From JANXLS01 sp037129555 (lineage in GTDB: Bacteria > Planctomycetota > SZUA-567 > H5-PLA8), in assembly GCA_037129555.1 (NCBI GenBank), contig JBAXUS010000006.1, forward strand, positions 9,234-73,233: DNA of 64,000 bases, given 5' to 3'. Shown here piece by piece: positions 11,041 through 19,512 of the stretch (its first letter is position 1; each line of letters starts with the position of its first letter). The translations under genes were made by a program, and so were the position numbers. The notes under the pieces were generated by a model. That model made no database searches. It was not told where the DNA came from and saw only the letters and a program-made list of their open reading frames with translations.

Positions 11041-11814
11041 ATGATTCTTCAAGAACCTCCTCCGAATAATTTCGATCTCAAATTCACGTTGTTCCGCGTG
11101 CCGGTCCGGGTGCATCCTGGATTCTGGTTGATTTGTGTGTTGATGAATCTCGACAACCGGATCAACCCTATTGCGTTGGCGCTGAGCATTGGAGTGGTGT
11201 TTGTATCGATCCTTGTTCACGAGTTCGGCCACGCGTTGTCGTCACGGTTTTTCGGCGAGCGACATAATCGGGTCATTCTGTACACGATGGGCGGGCTGTG
11301 TGTTCACGAGGGAATGGTCGCAAGACAAGGCAAACGTATCTGGACAATTTTGTGGGGGCCGCTTGCTGGATTTTTGCTGGGAGGAATGGTGTTCGGCGTG
11401 GGTGTGGGACTGGTGGCTTCTGGAATAGTAATGCCCAAGATGGCGCTGGGAATTTTGTTTCAGGCTGTATTCATTAATGTCGTGTGGGGTGTGGTGAATT
11501 TGATTCCAGTGTTTCCATTGGACGGCGGGCAGATCGTGCAGGAAGTAGTGCGCTGGAAATTTCCCCGCAAGGGCGACGAATTTGTCTGCACGGTATCCAT
11601 ATGGGTGGGCGCGAGCGTTGCATTGATACTTCTCGCGGCGCATTTCGCGTCGCTTCTCACAGGGCTATTCGGGCCGTTATTGTTCGGATTGCTGGCGTAT
11701 CAGAATTACTCGCTGAGGAAACAGATCCGCGCGATGGGTGCGTATTACGGGCGCGAAGAGGATGAGCCGCGCCAGCCGTGGGAGCGCGATGCGGATTGGT
11801 GGAAGAAGAATTGA
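11041..11814 (+). CDS. Site-2 protease-family (M50) membrane metalloprotease
   Basis: A 257-residue polytopic protein with the zinc motif HEFGH (His60, Glu61, His64) in a membrane helix. The second motif NLIPVFPLDGG supplies the distal Asp ligand. Four to six membrane segments can be drawn. The protein is of the compact M50 type without PDZ or CBS domains, with a short charged C-terminal tail (REEDEPRQPWERD). Such enzymes cleave membrane-embedded substrates, for example anti-sigma factors; the substrate here is unknown. The ATG at 11041 is chosen because the 27 residues encoded upstream are unlike the family. Enoyl-CoA hydratase follows 25 bases later. Confidence 0.87.
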   Translation: MILQEPPPNNFDLKFTLFRVPVRVHPGFWLICVLMNLDNRINPIALALSIGVVFVSILVHEFGHALSSRFFGERHNRVILYTMGGLCVHEGMVARQGKRIWTILWGPLAGFLLGGMVFGVGVGLVASGIVMPKMALGILFQAVFINVVWGVVNLIPVFPLDGGQIVQEVVRWKFPRKGDEFVCTVSIWVGASVALILLAAHFASLLTGLFGPLLFGLLAYQNYSLRKQIRAMGAYYGREEDEPRQPWERDADWWKKN

Positions 11815-11839
11815 AGCGGTTCGAAAATGGAGATTGTGA

Positions 11840-12604
11840 ATGCCTGACTTTATGCGCGTCGAGTACGAAGGTCGGTTGGCTCGGTTGGTGTTGCGCCGGG
11901 AGAAGGGGCTGAACGTTCTGTCGTCATCGGTGCTGACTGAATTGAAAAACGTATGGCGCGAGGTCGAGCAATCGGGCGCGCGCGTCTGCATCGTTCGCGG
12001 TGAGGGTAAGGCGTTTTTAATCGGAGCGGACATCAGGGAAATGATCGCGATGGATGCGGACGGCGCGCGGGCGTTTTCAGCGCTGGGGCAGGAGGTGTTT
12101 GACCGGATTGAGCGTTCGGATGTCGTCAGCATCGCGGCGATTCATGGTGCGTGTTTGGGCGGCGGGTGCGAGCTGGCTCTGGCGTGTGATCTGCGCGTGG
12201 GCTCGGATGGAATGAGCATCGGGCATCCGGAAGTGAATCTGGGGCTTGTGCCAGGATTTGGCGGGACGCAACGGCTGCCGCGCGTCGTTGGCACCGGCGT
12301 GGCGTTGCGGATGATTTTGAGCGGCCAACCGATGAAAGCTGACGAGGCGTTGCGGTGTGGATTGATTACGGATTCGGGAAGCGCGGAGGATTTATGTATT
12401 CGCGCGGAGACGTTGGCGACGATGATTTTGTCGCGCGGACCGAACGCGTTGCGGCTGGCGAAACGGTTGACGCGGTCGGCGTTTTGTTTAGAGCAAGCGG
12501 CGGGATTGAAGGCTGAGCGCTACGCGTTTGGAAGCGTGTTTGAAAGCGGCGACGCGCAAGAAGGCTTAACGGCGTTTATCGAAAAACGCGCTCCGACGTT
12601 TTAA
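11840..12604 (+). CDS. Enoyl-CoA hydratase/isomerase family protein
   Basis: A 254-residue crotonase-fold enzyme. The oxyanion-hole segments FLIGADIREM (about 59-68) and IHGACLGGGCELALACD (101-117) are present. So are both acid/base glutamates of hydratases, Glu111 and Glu131 (HPEVNLGLVPGFGGTQRLPR). That pattern fits hydration of 2-enoyl-CoA to 3-hydroxyacyl-CoA, or the N-terminal half of FadB-like enzymes. No other beta-oxidation gene is adjacent. The stop overlaps by three bases the stop of the small convergent gene on the other strand. Confidence 0.9.
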   Translation: MPDFMRVEYEGRLARLVLRREKGLNVLSSSVLTELKNVWREVEQSGARVCIVRGEGKAFLIGADIREMIAMDADGARAFSALGQEVFDRIERSDVVSIAAIHGACLGGGCELALACDLRVGSDGMSIGHPEVNLGLVPGFGGTQRLPRVVGTGVALRMILSGQPMKADEALRCGLITDSGSAEDLCIRAETLATMILSRGPNALRLAKRLTRSAFCLEQAAGLKAERYAFGSVFESGDAQEGLTAFIEKRAPTF

Positions 12605-12759
12605 TCTGCGGTGCCGATGTCGTCTTTCGCAGCGGCGGCTTCACGTTCGTTGCGGCGCTGGATCAAGACCTTGCGCCGGTACATGAGGGCGAGGCGGATG
12701 GTGATCCAGACGGTCGCGATGCAAATGGCGTAGATGTATTTTGGTTCTAATTCTGGCAT
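12601..12759 (-). CDS. Small single-span membrane protein
   Basis: A 52-residue protein: MPELEPKYIY, one membrane helix (AICIATVWITIRLALMY) and a strongly charged tail starting RRKVLIQRRNERE. The positive residues after the helix suggest an N-out, C-in arrangement. No family is recognised. An in-frame ATG 12 codons upstream is possible but adds only hydrophobic residues before MPEL. It ends inside the stop codon of the convergent enoyl-CoA hydratase gene. Confidence 0.55.
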   Translation of the reverse strand: MPELEPKYIYAICIATVWITIRLALMYRRKVLIQRRNEREAAAAKDDIGTAD

Positions 12760-12800
12760 GACATAGAATACGCAGATGACGCGGATTGTGTGCACTAAAT

Positions 12801-12819
12801 CTGCCGAAAAAATCGGCAG
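12801..12819 (-). terminator. Hairpin downstream of NYN gene
   Basis: CTGCCGA, five-base loop, TCGGCAG: a perfect 7-bp stem 30 bases beyond the NYN gene stop on the minus strand. It lacks a long T run after the stem (ATTTAG follows), so termination is plausible but weak. Confidence 0.4.
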
Positions 12820-12849
12820 CGTGTCGTAGGCTTTTCGAACAATGCCGCG

Positions 12850-13614
12850 TTACTTCGAGCGGGACGTGGAGTTGTGATGAACGTTCGGCGGCTGGACGTC
12901 GTCGTCGTACGACTGCATTTCAGGGGCAGAATGAGGCGGCTGCGACATGGATGAATTGGTTTCGTCGTCGTAATAGTCGTCGCGTGGTAACCCATCATAC
13001 AACCCAGCAGAAACACCGACAACGCCGGGTAGATTCGACGACGATGTCGAGCTTTCGAACTTCCGTTCCTTGAAAATCCACGAGTCTTGAATCGGGATAT
13101 ATTGATCGGCGGCTTTGACCAGTTCGCCGGCGGTCGAGCGCTCGAAGCTGACGACTTCGACGCGACAGCCGTTCATCTTCAGGCATTCGACAAGCGGCAC
13201 GTAGTCGCCATCTCCGGTGACGAGTGTGACGCAGTCGAGTTTCGGAGCTAAAGAGATGGCGTCAATAGTCAGACCGATTTCCCACGAGCCTTTTGCAGTC
13301 GTGCTGGCGCGACCGTCCGGGTCGGGACGGATTTTCAATTCTTTAATTTTCAATTCATAGCCGAAGCGGTTCAACGCTTCGTGAAAGCCCGATTGGTTCA
13401 CATCCGGCTTTTGGACGATGTAAGCGATGGCGCGGATCAAGTGGCGGCTACCGGTGATTTCCCGCAGGAGCTTGCCGTAATCTACTTTGCTTTGATGCAG
13501 GAGTTTCGCGGAATAAAACATGTTTTGGACGTCGACGAAAATTCCGAGGCGTTGCGGAAACATGCGGGCGGTCAGAGCGGGTTGGGCGACAGCAGATTGA
13601 TTGGTACCATTCAT
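12850..13614 (-). CDS. NYN/LabA-type (DUF88) PIN-like nuclease-fold protein
   Basis: A 254-residue protein with the NYN fold: GIFVDVQNMFYSAK (Asp28 and Asn31), an acidic centre EIGLTIDAI (Asp118) and TGDGDYVPLVECLKMNGCRVEVV (Asp135, Asp137). All acidic residues expected for the Mg2+-dependent RNase site are present, so it is probably catalytic. The domain ends near residue 190. The remaining tail is rich in Ser, Asp, Asn and His (DDYYDDETNSSMSQPP) and is probably disordered. NYN proteins are thought to process RNA; partner RNA is unknown. The start is the first ATG; a Met at residue 18 is an alternative close to the domain. Confidence 0.85.
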   Translation of the reverse strand: MNGTNQSAVAQPALTARMFPQRLGIFVDVQNMFYSAKLLHQSKVDYGKLLREITGSRHLIRAIAYIVQKPDVNQSGFHEALNRFGYELKIKELKIRPDPDGRASTTAKGSWEIGLTIDAISLAPKLDCVTLVTGDGDYVPLVECLKMNGCRVEVVSFERSTAGELVKAADQYIPIQDSWIFKERKFESSTSSSNLPGVVGVSAGLYDGLPRDDYYDDETNSSMSQPPHSAPEMQSYDDDVQPPNVHHNSTSRSK

Positions 13615-13740
13615 TATCAGTTAAACTTCCTTTCGACATTCACGTTAAAATAAAGTGGCATCCAAGTCGTCAATACGGACTGAAAAAATTCCCTACTTCC
13701 ACACACACAGCGTCACGTCTAAAGCTTCACCATTATCGAA

Positions 13741-14799
13741 CTATGACGCCATGGCTTCGATAAATCTTTTTGCTTCTGTTCCAGGCGAATCACTGCCTAG
13801 AATGGCCTGCGAAACAGCCACTCGTTTCACGCCTGCCTTTTGGAGCGCGGTAAGGCGTTCGAGTGTAATGCCTCCGATTGCGAAAACGGGTACGGGTAGA
13901 TGCAGAGACGCGACTTCTTCCGCAAGCTTCAAACCACCTACCAGCGGGTTCTTTTTTGACGACGTGTCAAACATAGCGCCGATGCCAATGCAATCCGCCT
14001 TCTCGACGTCCACTGCAAAGATAGCCTGATCGGCGGAATGGGTCGACCGACCGATCAACAAGCGGCGTCCAGACAATTGCCGCGCTGCCGATGGCGGCAC
14101 ATCCGTCTGTCCTAAATGCACACCGTGAACTCCGGAAAGTAACGCCAAATCAACACGGTCATTGCTAAAAAGAATTGCGCCAGAATCGTTACACATGGAT
14201 TTCAACGAATTAAGTTGGGGCAACAGTTCGACATCTGGCTGATTTTTTTCACGCAATTGAATCACTTTGATGCCCGCTTCCAAAACGATTCGTGCCGTTT
14301 CTGTAAGACTTTTATGTTTGCAATATGCTGCGGTTAAAATCACGTAAACTTTTGCATCGACCAGCACTTGCATTGAAGCGCTGGCGCAGAGCAGCCATTG
14401 TTCGGCTTCGTAGGCACCGTACCGTAATTTCGAGCAGCGTTCGGCCTGTTGTGCGTGTTCGCCGCGCAGGTATTCTTCGAGTATTCGCAGCGCTTCCTGA
14501 GCGCGTTTCAATCCTCGACGAGCGACATCCAATGGCGTTTCGGATTCGACGCGGCGCAAGACATCCTTCCAGTTTTCAGGCTGAAACGGGTCTGACGTGA
14601 CGTTCCGCGAGTCAATCAGCGCGCGTTCGAGGCCGGGGATGGACAGCAGCGTTGATGTCAACGCCTGGCGCAATACCCGCAGCCGTTCTGCGTGGTTCGT
14701 ATCACCTAAAATAAAGCGAATAAAATCCTCTGCCGTGCGCAGCCCTTCACGAGCGCGGTTGGCGTTGGCATCTAGAATTCGCGGAAGTTGCGCGTCCAT
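13741..14799 (-). CDS. thiE: Thiamine-phosphate synthase with extra N-terminal helical domain
   Basis: Joins HMP-pyrophosphate and the thiazole phosphate to form thiamine phosphate. Residues about 150-352 are a TIM-barrel ThiE: VIQLREKNQ, SNDRVDLALLSGVHGVHLGQTDVPPSAAR, RLLIGRSTHSADQA, CIGIGAMFDTSSKKN, and FAIGGITLERLTALQKAGVKRVAVSQAI. The first 150 residues (DANANRAREGLRTAEDFIRF... LEEYLRGEHAQQAERC) form a mostly helical domain that occurs fused to ThiE in several phyla, including PVC bacteria; its role is not firmly known. No other thi gene and no THI-box-like leader is visible upstream, where the DNA becomes AT-rich. Confidence 0.93.
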   Translation of the reverse strand: MDAQLPRILDANANRAREGLRTAEDFIRFILGDTNHAERLRVLRQALTSTLLSIPGLERALIDSRNVTSDPFQPENWKDVLRRVESETPLDVARRGLKRAQEALRILEEYLRGEHAQQAERCSKLRYGAYEAEQWLLCASASMQVLVDAKVYVILTAAYCKHKSLTETARIVLEAGIKVIQLREKNQPDVELLPQLNSLKSMCNDSGAILFSNDRVDLALLSGVHGVHLGQTDVPPSAARQLSGRRLLIGRSTHSADQAIFAVDVEKADCIGIGAMFDTSSKKNPLVGGLKLAEEVASLHLPVPVFAIGGITLERLTALQKAGVKRVAVSQAILGSDSPGTEAKRFIEAMAS

Positions 14800-14829
14800 A
14801 AGTGTGTTAAATTCGATTCCCGTATGCCA

Positions 14830-15076
14830 ATGATGTTCGTCCTAAATTTACCAATTTTTAACGCATTGTCTAGTCAAAACTTGCACTGTCTTTTGAAAGT
14901 ACAGAACATTCTAATGTTAAATATTTGTAATTCAAGGAGCGATATTATTATTTAGTGGGAACTTAGACTTGAAAATTACCATAGGATATTTTAGGCAATA
15001 TGCCGTATGATGACTGGCACTCAAATTAGTATTGCATGCTAAATCATGTGTCACAATATGTAATAAATAAATAAAA
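14830..15076. other. AT-rich intergenic block
   Basis: About 250 bases between thiE and the small membrane-protein gene are far richer in A+T than the surroundings, with words such as AATATTTGTAATTC, TATTATTATTTAG and TAATAAATAAATAAAA. No gene or stable stem is apparent. It contains possible -10 elements on both strands but nothing I can assign. It could be a decayed insertion or a promoter-rich spacer. Confidence 0.5.
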
Positions 15077-15100
15077 TTTGAGACAGTTGCGACTTGAACG

Positions 15101-15280
15101 CTATCGCACCGTTTCGAGCCAACGACCGAACGTGAAGACCGCTCCACCGATGCCGAGCAGAATAATTTCGCGCGCCATGCTGGGATTGCCATCGATGCCC
15201 ATACCCGCCAGCAAGGCGGCGGCGACGATGGTCATGCCGATGACTTCCAAGGCTCGTCCCGCGTAATAATAAAATGACAT
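15101..15280 (-). CDS. Small two-helix membrane protein (59 residues)
   Basis: Reading from the ATG at 15280 the protein starts MSFYYYAGRALEVIG, has two hydrophobic helices (about residues 13-28 and 38-52), and ends in GRWLETVR. The two halves echo each other (AGRALE near the start, FGRWLE near the end). A GACGGGAC sequence precedes the ATG. The intact frame, biased codons and membrane pattern make it a real gene despite its size; it may belong to a widespread family of tiny FYY..GR.LE..GM proteins. Function unknown. Confidence 0.65.
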   Translation of the reverse strand: MSFYYYAGRALEVIGMTIVAAALLAGMGIDGNPSMAREIILLGIGGAVFTFGRWLETVR

Positions 15281-15391
15281 GGTCCCGTCGCTTCCGTGAG
15301 TTCTTGATCGCGCAAATCGTTTCCTGATCAGTATACTAAAAGGGAACGTGTGCGTCCACTTTTTCCCGACAGGTTTTGCAGCCCACTGATT

Positions 15392-16387
15392 ATGTTGACC
15401 GAAATTCCCAACGCCCGATTTCTGCCGTGCATGGACAGCTTCCTCGGTTCCTGGGCTGGAGTCCTGCGCGCGTTGGACGACGAGCGCCCCATGGAAGACC
15501 TATGGGGCCTTTCCGGATTGGGTCTGCGCATGCAGATTCACCGCGCACTGTTGCCTGTGGGGTTGCTCGGTCGCAAGTGGGATGAAACGTGTTCGGCGAT
15601 CGCGAATCGCACAGGGTACGCCGTCGCCGCCGGGTTGCGCGATTTGTTTTATACGCCGGATGATGTGCGGCAGATTCGCCTGGCGTGGATACGGACCATC
15701 GGCAAGGCGTTGGACGACGGCCGCCCGGCGATTTCGTTCGGCATGCACGGCCCGGCCTTCGGCATCATCTATGGGTACGACGAGCAAACAGAAGACTATG
15801 CCGTCAGCACATTTTTGGACGGCCAGATCGACGCGCCGGTCAACGGATTGGATTTGGGCTCCGAAGATCCGCCGCTTATTTTCGTGTTGATTCCGACCGG
15901 GCCGCTGGCGGATTTCGATGTCCATGCCGCCGCGCGCGAAGCAATCAAGGGCGCGATTGACCAGCATTTGGGGCAGGAGTTTGACGCCAAAGGTGTGCGC
16001 GTCGAAACGCCGATGGACCTCGTAGACGGCACCGCTGCTTACAACGCGTGGTCAGCGGCGATTGAAACAGGCCGCGTCGCGCAACACTGGAGTTTGGGAT
16101 ATTACGCAGGGTATTACGCAGAGGCTCGGTCGGCGGCTTCAGTTTGGTTGAGCAAGTTGACAAATGCGCCGGAATGGTCGAAAGCTGTCCCGGAGTTGAA
16201 TCGCGCGGCGCAGCATCTCGAACACGAAGCGGATTGTTTCGGCACGTTGTCCGGATTGTTCCCGATGCAGAATCCAGAGACGTTTCAAAAGCTCGGATTG
16301 CGCGCGGACGCGTCGGCGTGTTTGCGACTGGCGCGAGCAGAACACATTGCCGCGATGGAAGCGTTGATTGAAGCGCTGGCAAAATAG
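15392..16387 (+). CDS. Uncharacterised protein, possibly BtrH/C39-peptidase-like at the N-terminus
   Basis: A 331-residue cytoplasmic protein. The N-terminal half has an arrangement like BtrH_N or C39-like papain folds: a Cys in FLPCMDSFLGSWAGVL (near residue 13), WGLSGLGLRMQIH, then a His in AISFGMHGPAFGIIYGYD followed by a strand DYAVSTF. This suggests a Cys-His pair for acyl transfer or peptide binding, but it is only a resemblance. The second half is helical (HLEHEADCFGTLSGLF). I choose the ATG at 15392; a GTG at 15350 in the same frame would add 14 residues. No neighbour indicates a role. Confidence 0.6.
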   Translation: MLTEIPNARFLPCMDSFLGSWAGVLRALDDERPMEDLWGLSGLGLRMQIHRALLPVGLLGRKWDETCSAIANRTGYAVAAGLRDLFYTPDDVRQIRLAWIRTIGKALDDGRPAISFGMHGPAFGIIYGYDEQTEDYAVSTFLDGQIDAPVNGLDLGSEDPPLIFVLIPTGPLADFDVHAAAREAIKGAIDQHLGQEFDAKGVRVETPMDLVDGTAAYNAWSAAIETGRVAQHWSLGYYAGYYAEARSAASVWLSKLTNAPEWSKAVPELNRAAQHLEHEADCFGTLSGLFPMQNPETFQKLGLRADASACLRLARAEHIAAMEALIEALAK

Positions 16388-16460
16388 CGGGAACCGGTTT
16401 GCGTGTAAAATCGCACCAGAGTTTGAGTGACGCGGTGGGATGGCTGTCGGGAATAGAATT

Positions 16461-17576
16461 ATGGCGAAGTCAAAATTCTTTGCGGCAGGTGCGTTGATGA
16501 TCGCGTTTCTGCTGGCCAGCATCGTCTGGTTTACGGTCATTCAGCCCAACGCCGTCGATGGCGGCTTGAAAGGCTCGGATCATTTTTCGGAAGGTGGCAA
16601 AACCGGTCAAGGGAACGGCTCTGGCTTTGTTCCGAACGACCTACCTGTGGTGCGCGGCTTTGTGGGTGATCTGGAGCGGAAAGGCAATCAACTTGGACGC
16701 GGGCCGCTGCAACCTTTCGTCGTCGGCGAGTCGTTGAAACTCGAAGCCGACGCCGTGAACGCAGTTGAATATCGTTGGACGCTGAACGGTGAAGTGCTCA
16801 AGGAAAAAGACCAGGAATGGTCGCTTCATGCTGAGCGTTTTTACGACGTGGTCAAACCCGGAAAACATGAATTTACAGTGCAGGTGCGCGGGACGGATAA
16901 GGCGCGGGTGTCGCAAGAGAAGAAGACCGAATTGAATATTCTGCCGCTGAAAATCATGCGCGTGGTCAAGTCGATTATTCATCAGGATGACGAGCATTTT
17001 GTAACCGGTGACACGCTGAATTTGGAAGTCGAAATGGCGTCGTCGATGCACACCGATTTGGATTTTTATAAATACCGGTATGTCGTCAACGACGCACCGA
17101 TTAAGCATCCTGAAGATGGCCTTGAATGGACGAGCAACGATTCGTTGAGCTACGTGTTCACGTCACCCGGTCAATACGCGTTCAAAGTGGACGTGCGGCG
17201 GACGGATCAAGCCGAAAAAGAAGACTCCGCCGAACTGCCCGACACCATCGTGTCGGCGGACGCAGTACTGTTGAGTTTCGATGCCAGCCCGGCCCACGAA
17301 AAAGGCGCGGCAGTCGGATCGCCCGTGTATTTCAGTTCGTTTCCGACTAGTCGCTTTGGGAAATCAGAATGCCGCATCGGCGTCAAACTCATCAACGCGG
17401 CAGACTATCGTTGGTTACCCGAAGAGAACGGAACACTCTGGGGCGAAGCGTCCCGGACATGGTTGCCTTTAGAACCCGGCACATATCTGGTGCGCTGTGA
17501 AATCCGGGAATTGGGCAAGACCGTAGCGGACGATTCGCGCGAAATGATCTACACAATTACCGACGGCAATTTTTAG
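16461..17576 (+). CDS. Membrane-anchored protein with Ig/PKD-like beta domains
   Basis: About 371 residues. An N-terminal helix (FFAAGALMIAFLLASIVWFTVI) anchors the protein. The rest is extracytoplasmic and consists of three beta-sandwich repeats of PKD/Ig type, each ending in a strand such as PGKHEFTVQVRGTDKA, PGQYAFKVDVRRTDQA and PGTYLVRCEIRELG. Hydrophilic charged loops separate them. Such modules bind other envelope proteins or glycans. An in-frame ATG at 16440 would add seven residues; GGGAA upstream of 16461 supports the shorter form. The gene follows the preceding one by about 70 bases. Confidence 0.65.
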   Translation: MAKSKFFAAGALMIAFLLASIVWFTVIQPNAVDGGLKGSDHFSEGGKTGQGNGSGFVPNDLPVVRGFVGDLERKGNQLGRGPLQPFVVGESLKLEADAVNAVEYRWTLNGEVLKEKDQEWSLHAERFYDVVKPGKHEFTVQVRGTDKARVSQEKKTELNILPLKIMRVVKSIIHQDDEHFVTGDTLNLEVEMASSMHTDLDFYKYRYVVNDAPIKHPEDGLEWTSNDSLSYVFTSPGQYAFKVDVRRTDQAEKEDSAELPDTIVSADAVLLSFDASPAHEKGAAVGSPVYFSSFPTSRFGKSECRIGVKLINAADYRWLPEENGTLWGEASRTWLPLEPGTYLVRCEIRELGKTVADDSREMIYTITDGNF

Positions 17577-17655
17577 AAAGTCGATTGATAATAGTCGGCG
17601 TCCAGTTGAAACTTTTGAGCGTATCTCTGGGGGTGTTTAGTTTCAGTTTGTACAA

Positions 17656-17737
17656 CAAGAGCCGCGCGCGCAAGCAAGCGGCAAAATCCCAGGCGCTCAA
17701 TTTAACCCAGGCCGCCTACTTGCGTGCGCGGCTCTTG
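17656..17737. repeat. MITE-like inverted repeat, GAGCCGCG.GCGCAAGCAAGCGGC family
   Basis: Two 27-base arms (17656-17682 and 17711-17737) are near-perfect reverse complements around a 28-base centre. The left arm is CAAGAGCCGCGCGCGCAAGC then AAGCGGC. The same arm sequence flanks the larger element at 36152-36517. It is a dispersed, noncoding, transposon-like repeat. Confidence 0.8.
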
Positions 17738-17817
17738 AATCGTGACCGAACTGAACTTAAACACACCCGTCGCCGGGGACCGTTCACGTTGTGAGACGAG
17801 GGAGGAGAGTCGAACCC

Positions 17818-19476
17818 ATGAAACGCATCACACACTCCGTACGCGCGGGTCTGCTTGCAATCCTCTTCGCGGCGCTGGGTTTCTCCTATGCGCTGGCCAC
17901 AAGTCATGGCGGCACCATCGCCACGGGCAGCATTGCGGCTCCGAACATTGGCTCGACTATTCCAGTGGATTTCACGAATCCGTTTCTTAAATCACTTCCA
18001 ACGTCCGGCGTCAGGCAGTTGGGTAACGCAAATCAAATCCGTGATCTGGGCGACGCTGTCGCAGGCAGTGTGCTGTCGCGTCTGGTTCGCGCCAAAGGCG
18101 GCATCGCGCCGTACGTTTTTTCGACGACGATTCCGGCAGCCTCACAATTTCAAGACGCATCGCTTCAATTATTCGGCAACGGAATTGTGTCGACGATTGG
18201 CTCATCGAGCAGCACCCCGCCCCAGGGCGCGAGCCTGTTCACGTTCCCTGTAACAGTCGTTGATTCCACGACGGTAGGGACGAATGTGAATACGAAAACG
18301 GAGACATTCGCTTTGAATTTTGTGCGCACCGAACAATTCCGTTTTGCAAACGATAACATCGCCAGCGGAGTGCAGTTCCAGCCGTACAGCGCTCAGATGC
18401 AAACGATCAACGGCAGGCAAGGCGTGACGTATTTTGCGACCGGACTTCCCGCAGGATTGTCGATGTCTTCGGACGGGACGGTCTACGGCATTCCCATCAT
18501 TCCCGGGACGTTTACGTTTATCGCCAACGCGCGCGATGCAGCCAACAAACAAGCCGCGGACCGCTCCGGTGTCGGGACGCATCAATCCGTTTCCATCACG
18601 ATTGAAAATGGCCGGACTTTCAATGGCATTTTGGCCGCATCCAACATCGTCGTAAGTGCGAATAGCGGCGCAGGCAAAGACGGTCTTAGTTATAAAGGAG
18701 TCATCAATTTAGGTGCGGCGGCGCTCCCTTCATTGAACGGAAAGCCGTTTAGCATTCATATCGGATCATACTCAAGTCCCAGCGTGAATTTCAACGCCAC
18801 AGGCATGGCCGCTTCGCCCAAGAGTGGCGACCCGGACATTCGCGCCTCGATCAAATCCAGCGGCATGATCTCGGTGGGCATCGGACATGAAACCATCAAT
18901 TTAGGGCCGATCACGGGAAAGCAGTACACCCTGCCGGTCGAAATTCGAGTAGGCGATGCGGTGATCGGATCGGAATGTCTGACGTTCGATGTTCACGTGA
19001 GCGGCACCGGCGTTTCGCTTTTTTATAATGGAAGTGTAAGCGGCGACTACGGCGGAGCAGGACAGTTATTACGGGTCCAAGGATCGGACGACAAAGGTGG
19101 AATGGGCGATGATTGGCTGATCACGTTCCTGGCGCGTATTCCTCAGGCGTTGGCTGTAAACACATCGACGACAGTGGATCTGTCGATCAATTCAAAGCCC
19201 ATCGATTCGATCAATCTCTTGACCTCCAGTGGCTTATTATACGGCGGCACGCCAGTGGTCCGCTGGTTCGGTATCAACATGGCCACGGGCCGAGGCACGT
19301 ATCAAACGATCACGATTCCGTCGGGAGTCACAGGCATTCCCGCAGCCGGAAAAAGTGGAAATATCCCGACGAATTTCACCACCGGCATGACGTTTAGAAA
19401 CGGAATGACGCCGACATCCAGTATCCTCAGTTCGTTGTCGATAGTTCCCAAAGGCTCGATGTGGACCAGCCAGTAA
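17818..19476 (+). CDS. Secreted protein with putative Ig (He_PIG-type) domain
   Basis: A 552-residue protein with a signal peptide (MKRITHSVRAGLLAILFAAL..., cut after ALA). Residues about 205-260 (GVTYFATGLPAGLSMSSDGT then VYGIPIIPGTFTFIANARDA) match the putative Ig domain found in many surface proteins, where LPAGLS and G.P...G.f are diagnostic. The rest is rich in Ser, Thr, Gly and Asn with regular beta pattern and has no catalytic motif. It is probably an exported structural or adhesive protein. GGAGGA lies about 11 bases before the ATG. It is followed 36 bases later by the MoxR-type ATPase gene. Confidence 0.75.
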   Translation: MKRITHSVRAGLLAILFAALGFSYALATSHGGTIATGSIAAPNIGSTIPVDFTNPFLKSLPTSGVRQLGNANQIRDLGDAVAGSVLSRLVRAKGGIAPYVFSTTIPAASQFQDASLQLFGNGIVSTIGSSSSTPPQGASLFTFPVTVVDSTTVGTNVNTKTETFALNFVRTEQFRFANDNIASGVQFQPYSAQMQTINGRQGVTYFATGLPAGLSMSSDGTVYGIPIIPGTFTFIANARDAANKQAADRSGVGTHQSVSITIENGRTFNGILAASNIVVSANSGAGKDGLSYKGVINLGAAALPSLNGKPFSIHIGSYSSPSVNFNATGMAASPKSGDPDIRASIKSSGMISVGIGHETINLGPITGKQYTLPVEIRVGDAVIGSECLTFDVHVSGTGVSLFYNGSVSGDYGGAGQLLRVQGSDDKGGMGDDWLITFLARIPQALAVNTSTTVDLSINSKPIDSINLLTSSGLLYGGTPVVRWFGINMATGRGTYQTITIPSGVTGIPAAGKSGNIPTNFTTGMTFRNGMTPTSSILSSLSIVPKGSMWTSQ

Positions 19477-19512
19477 ATGAGTGACGATGGACGGATTCGA
19501 ACGGAGTGCTGA

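Noticed and set aside
14830..15076. Thiamine (THI-box) riboswitch upstream of thiE
   Set aside because: The conserved CTGAGA and GATGAA... elements of the TPP riboswitch are not seen; only AT-rich DNA is present.
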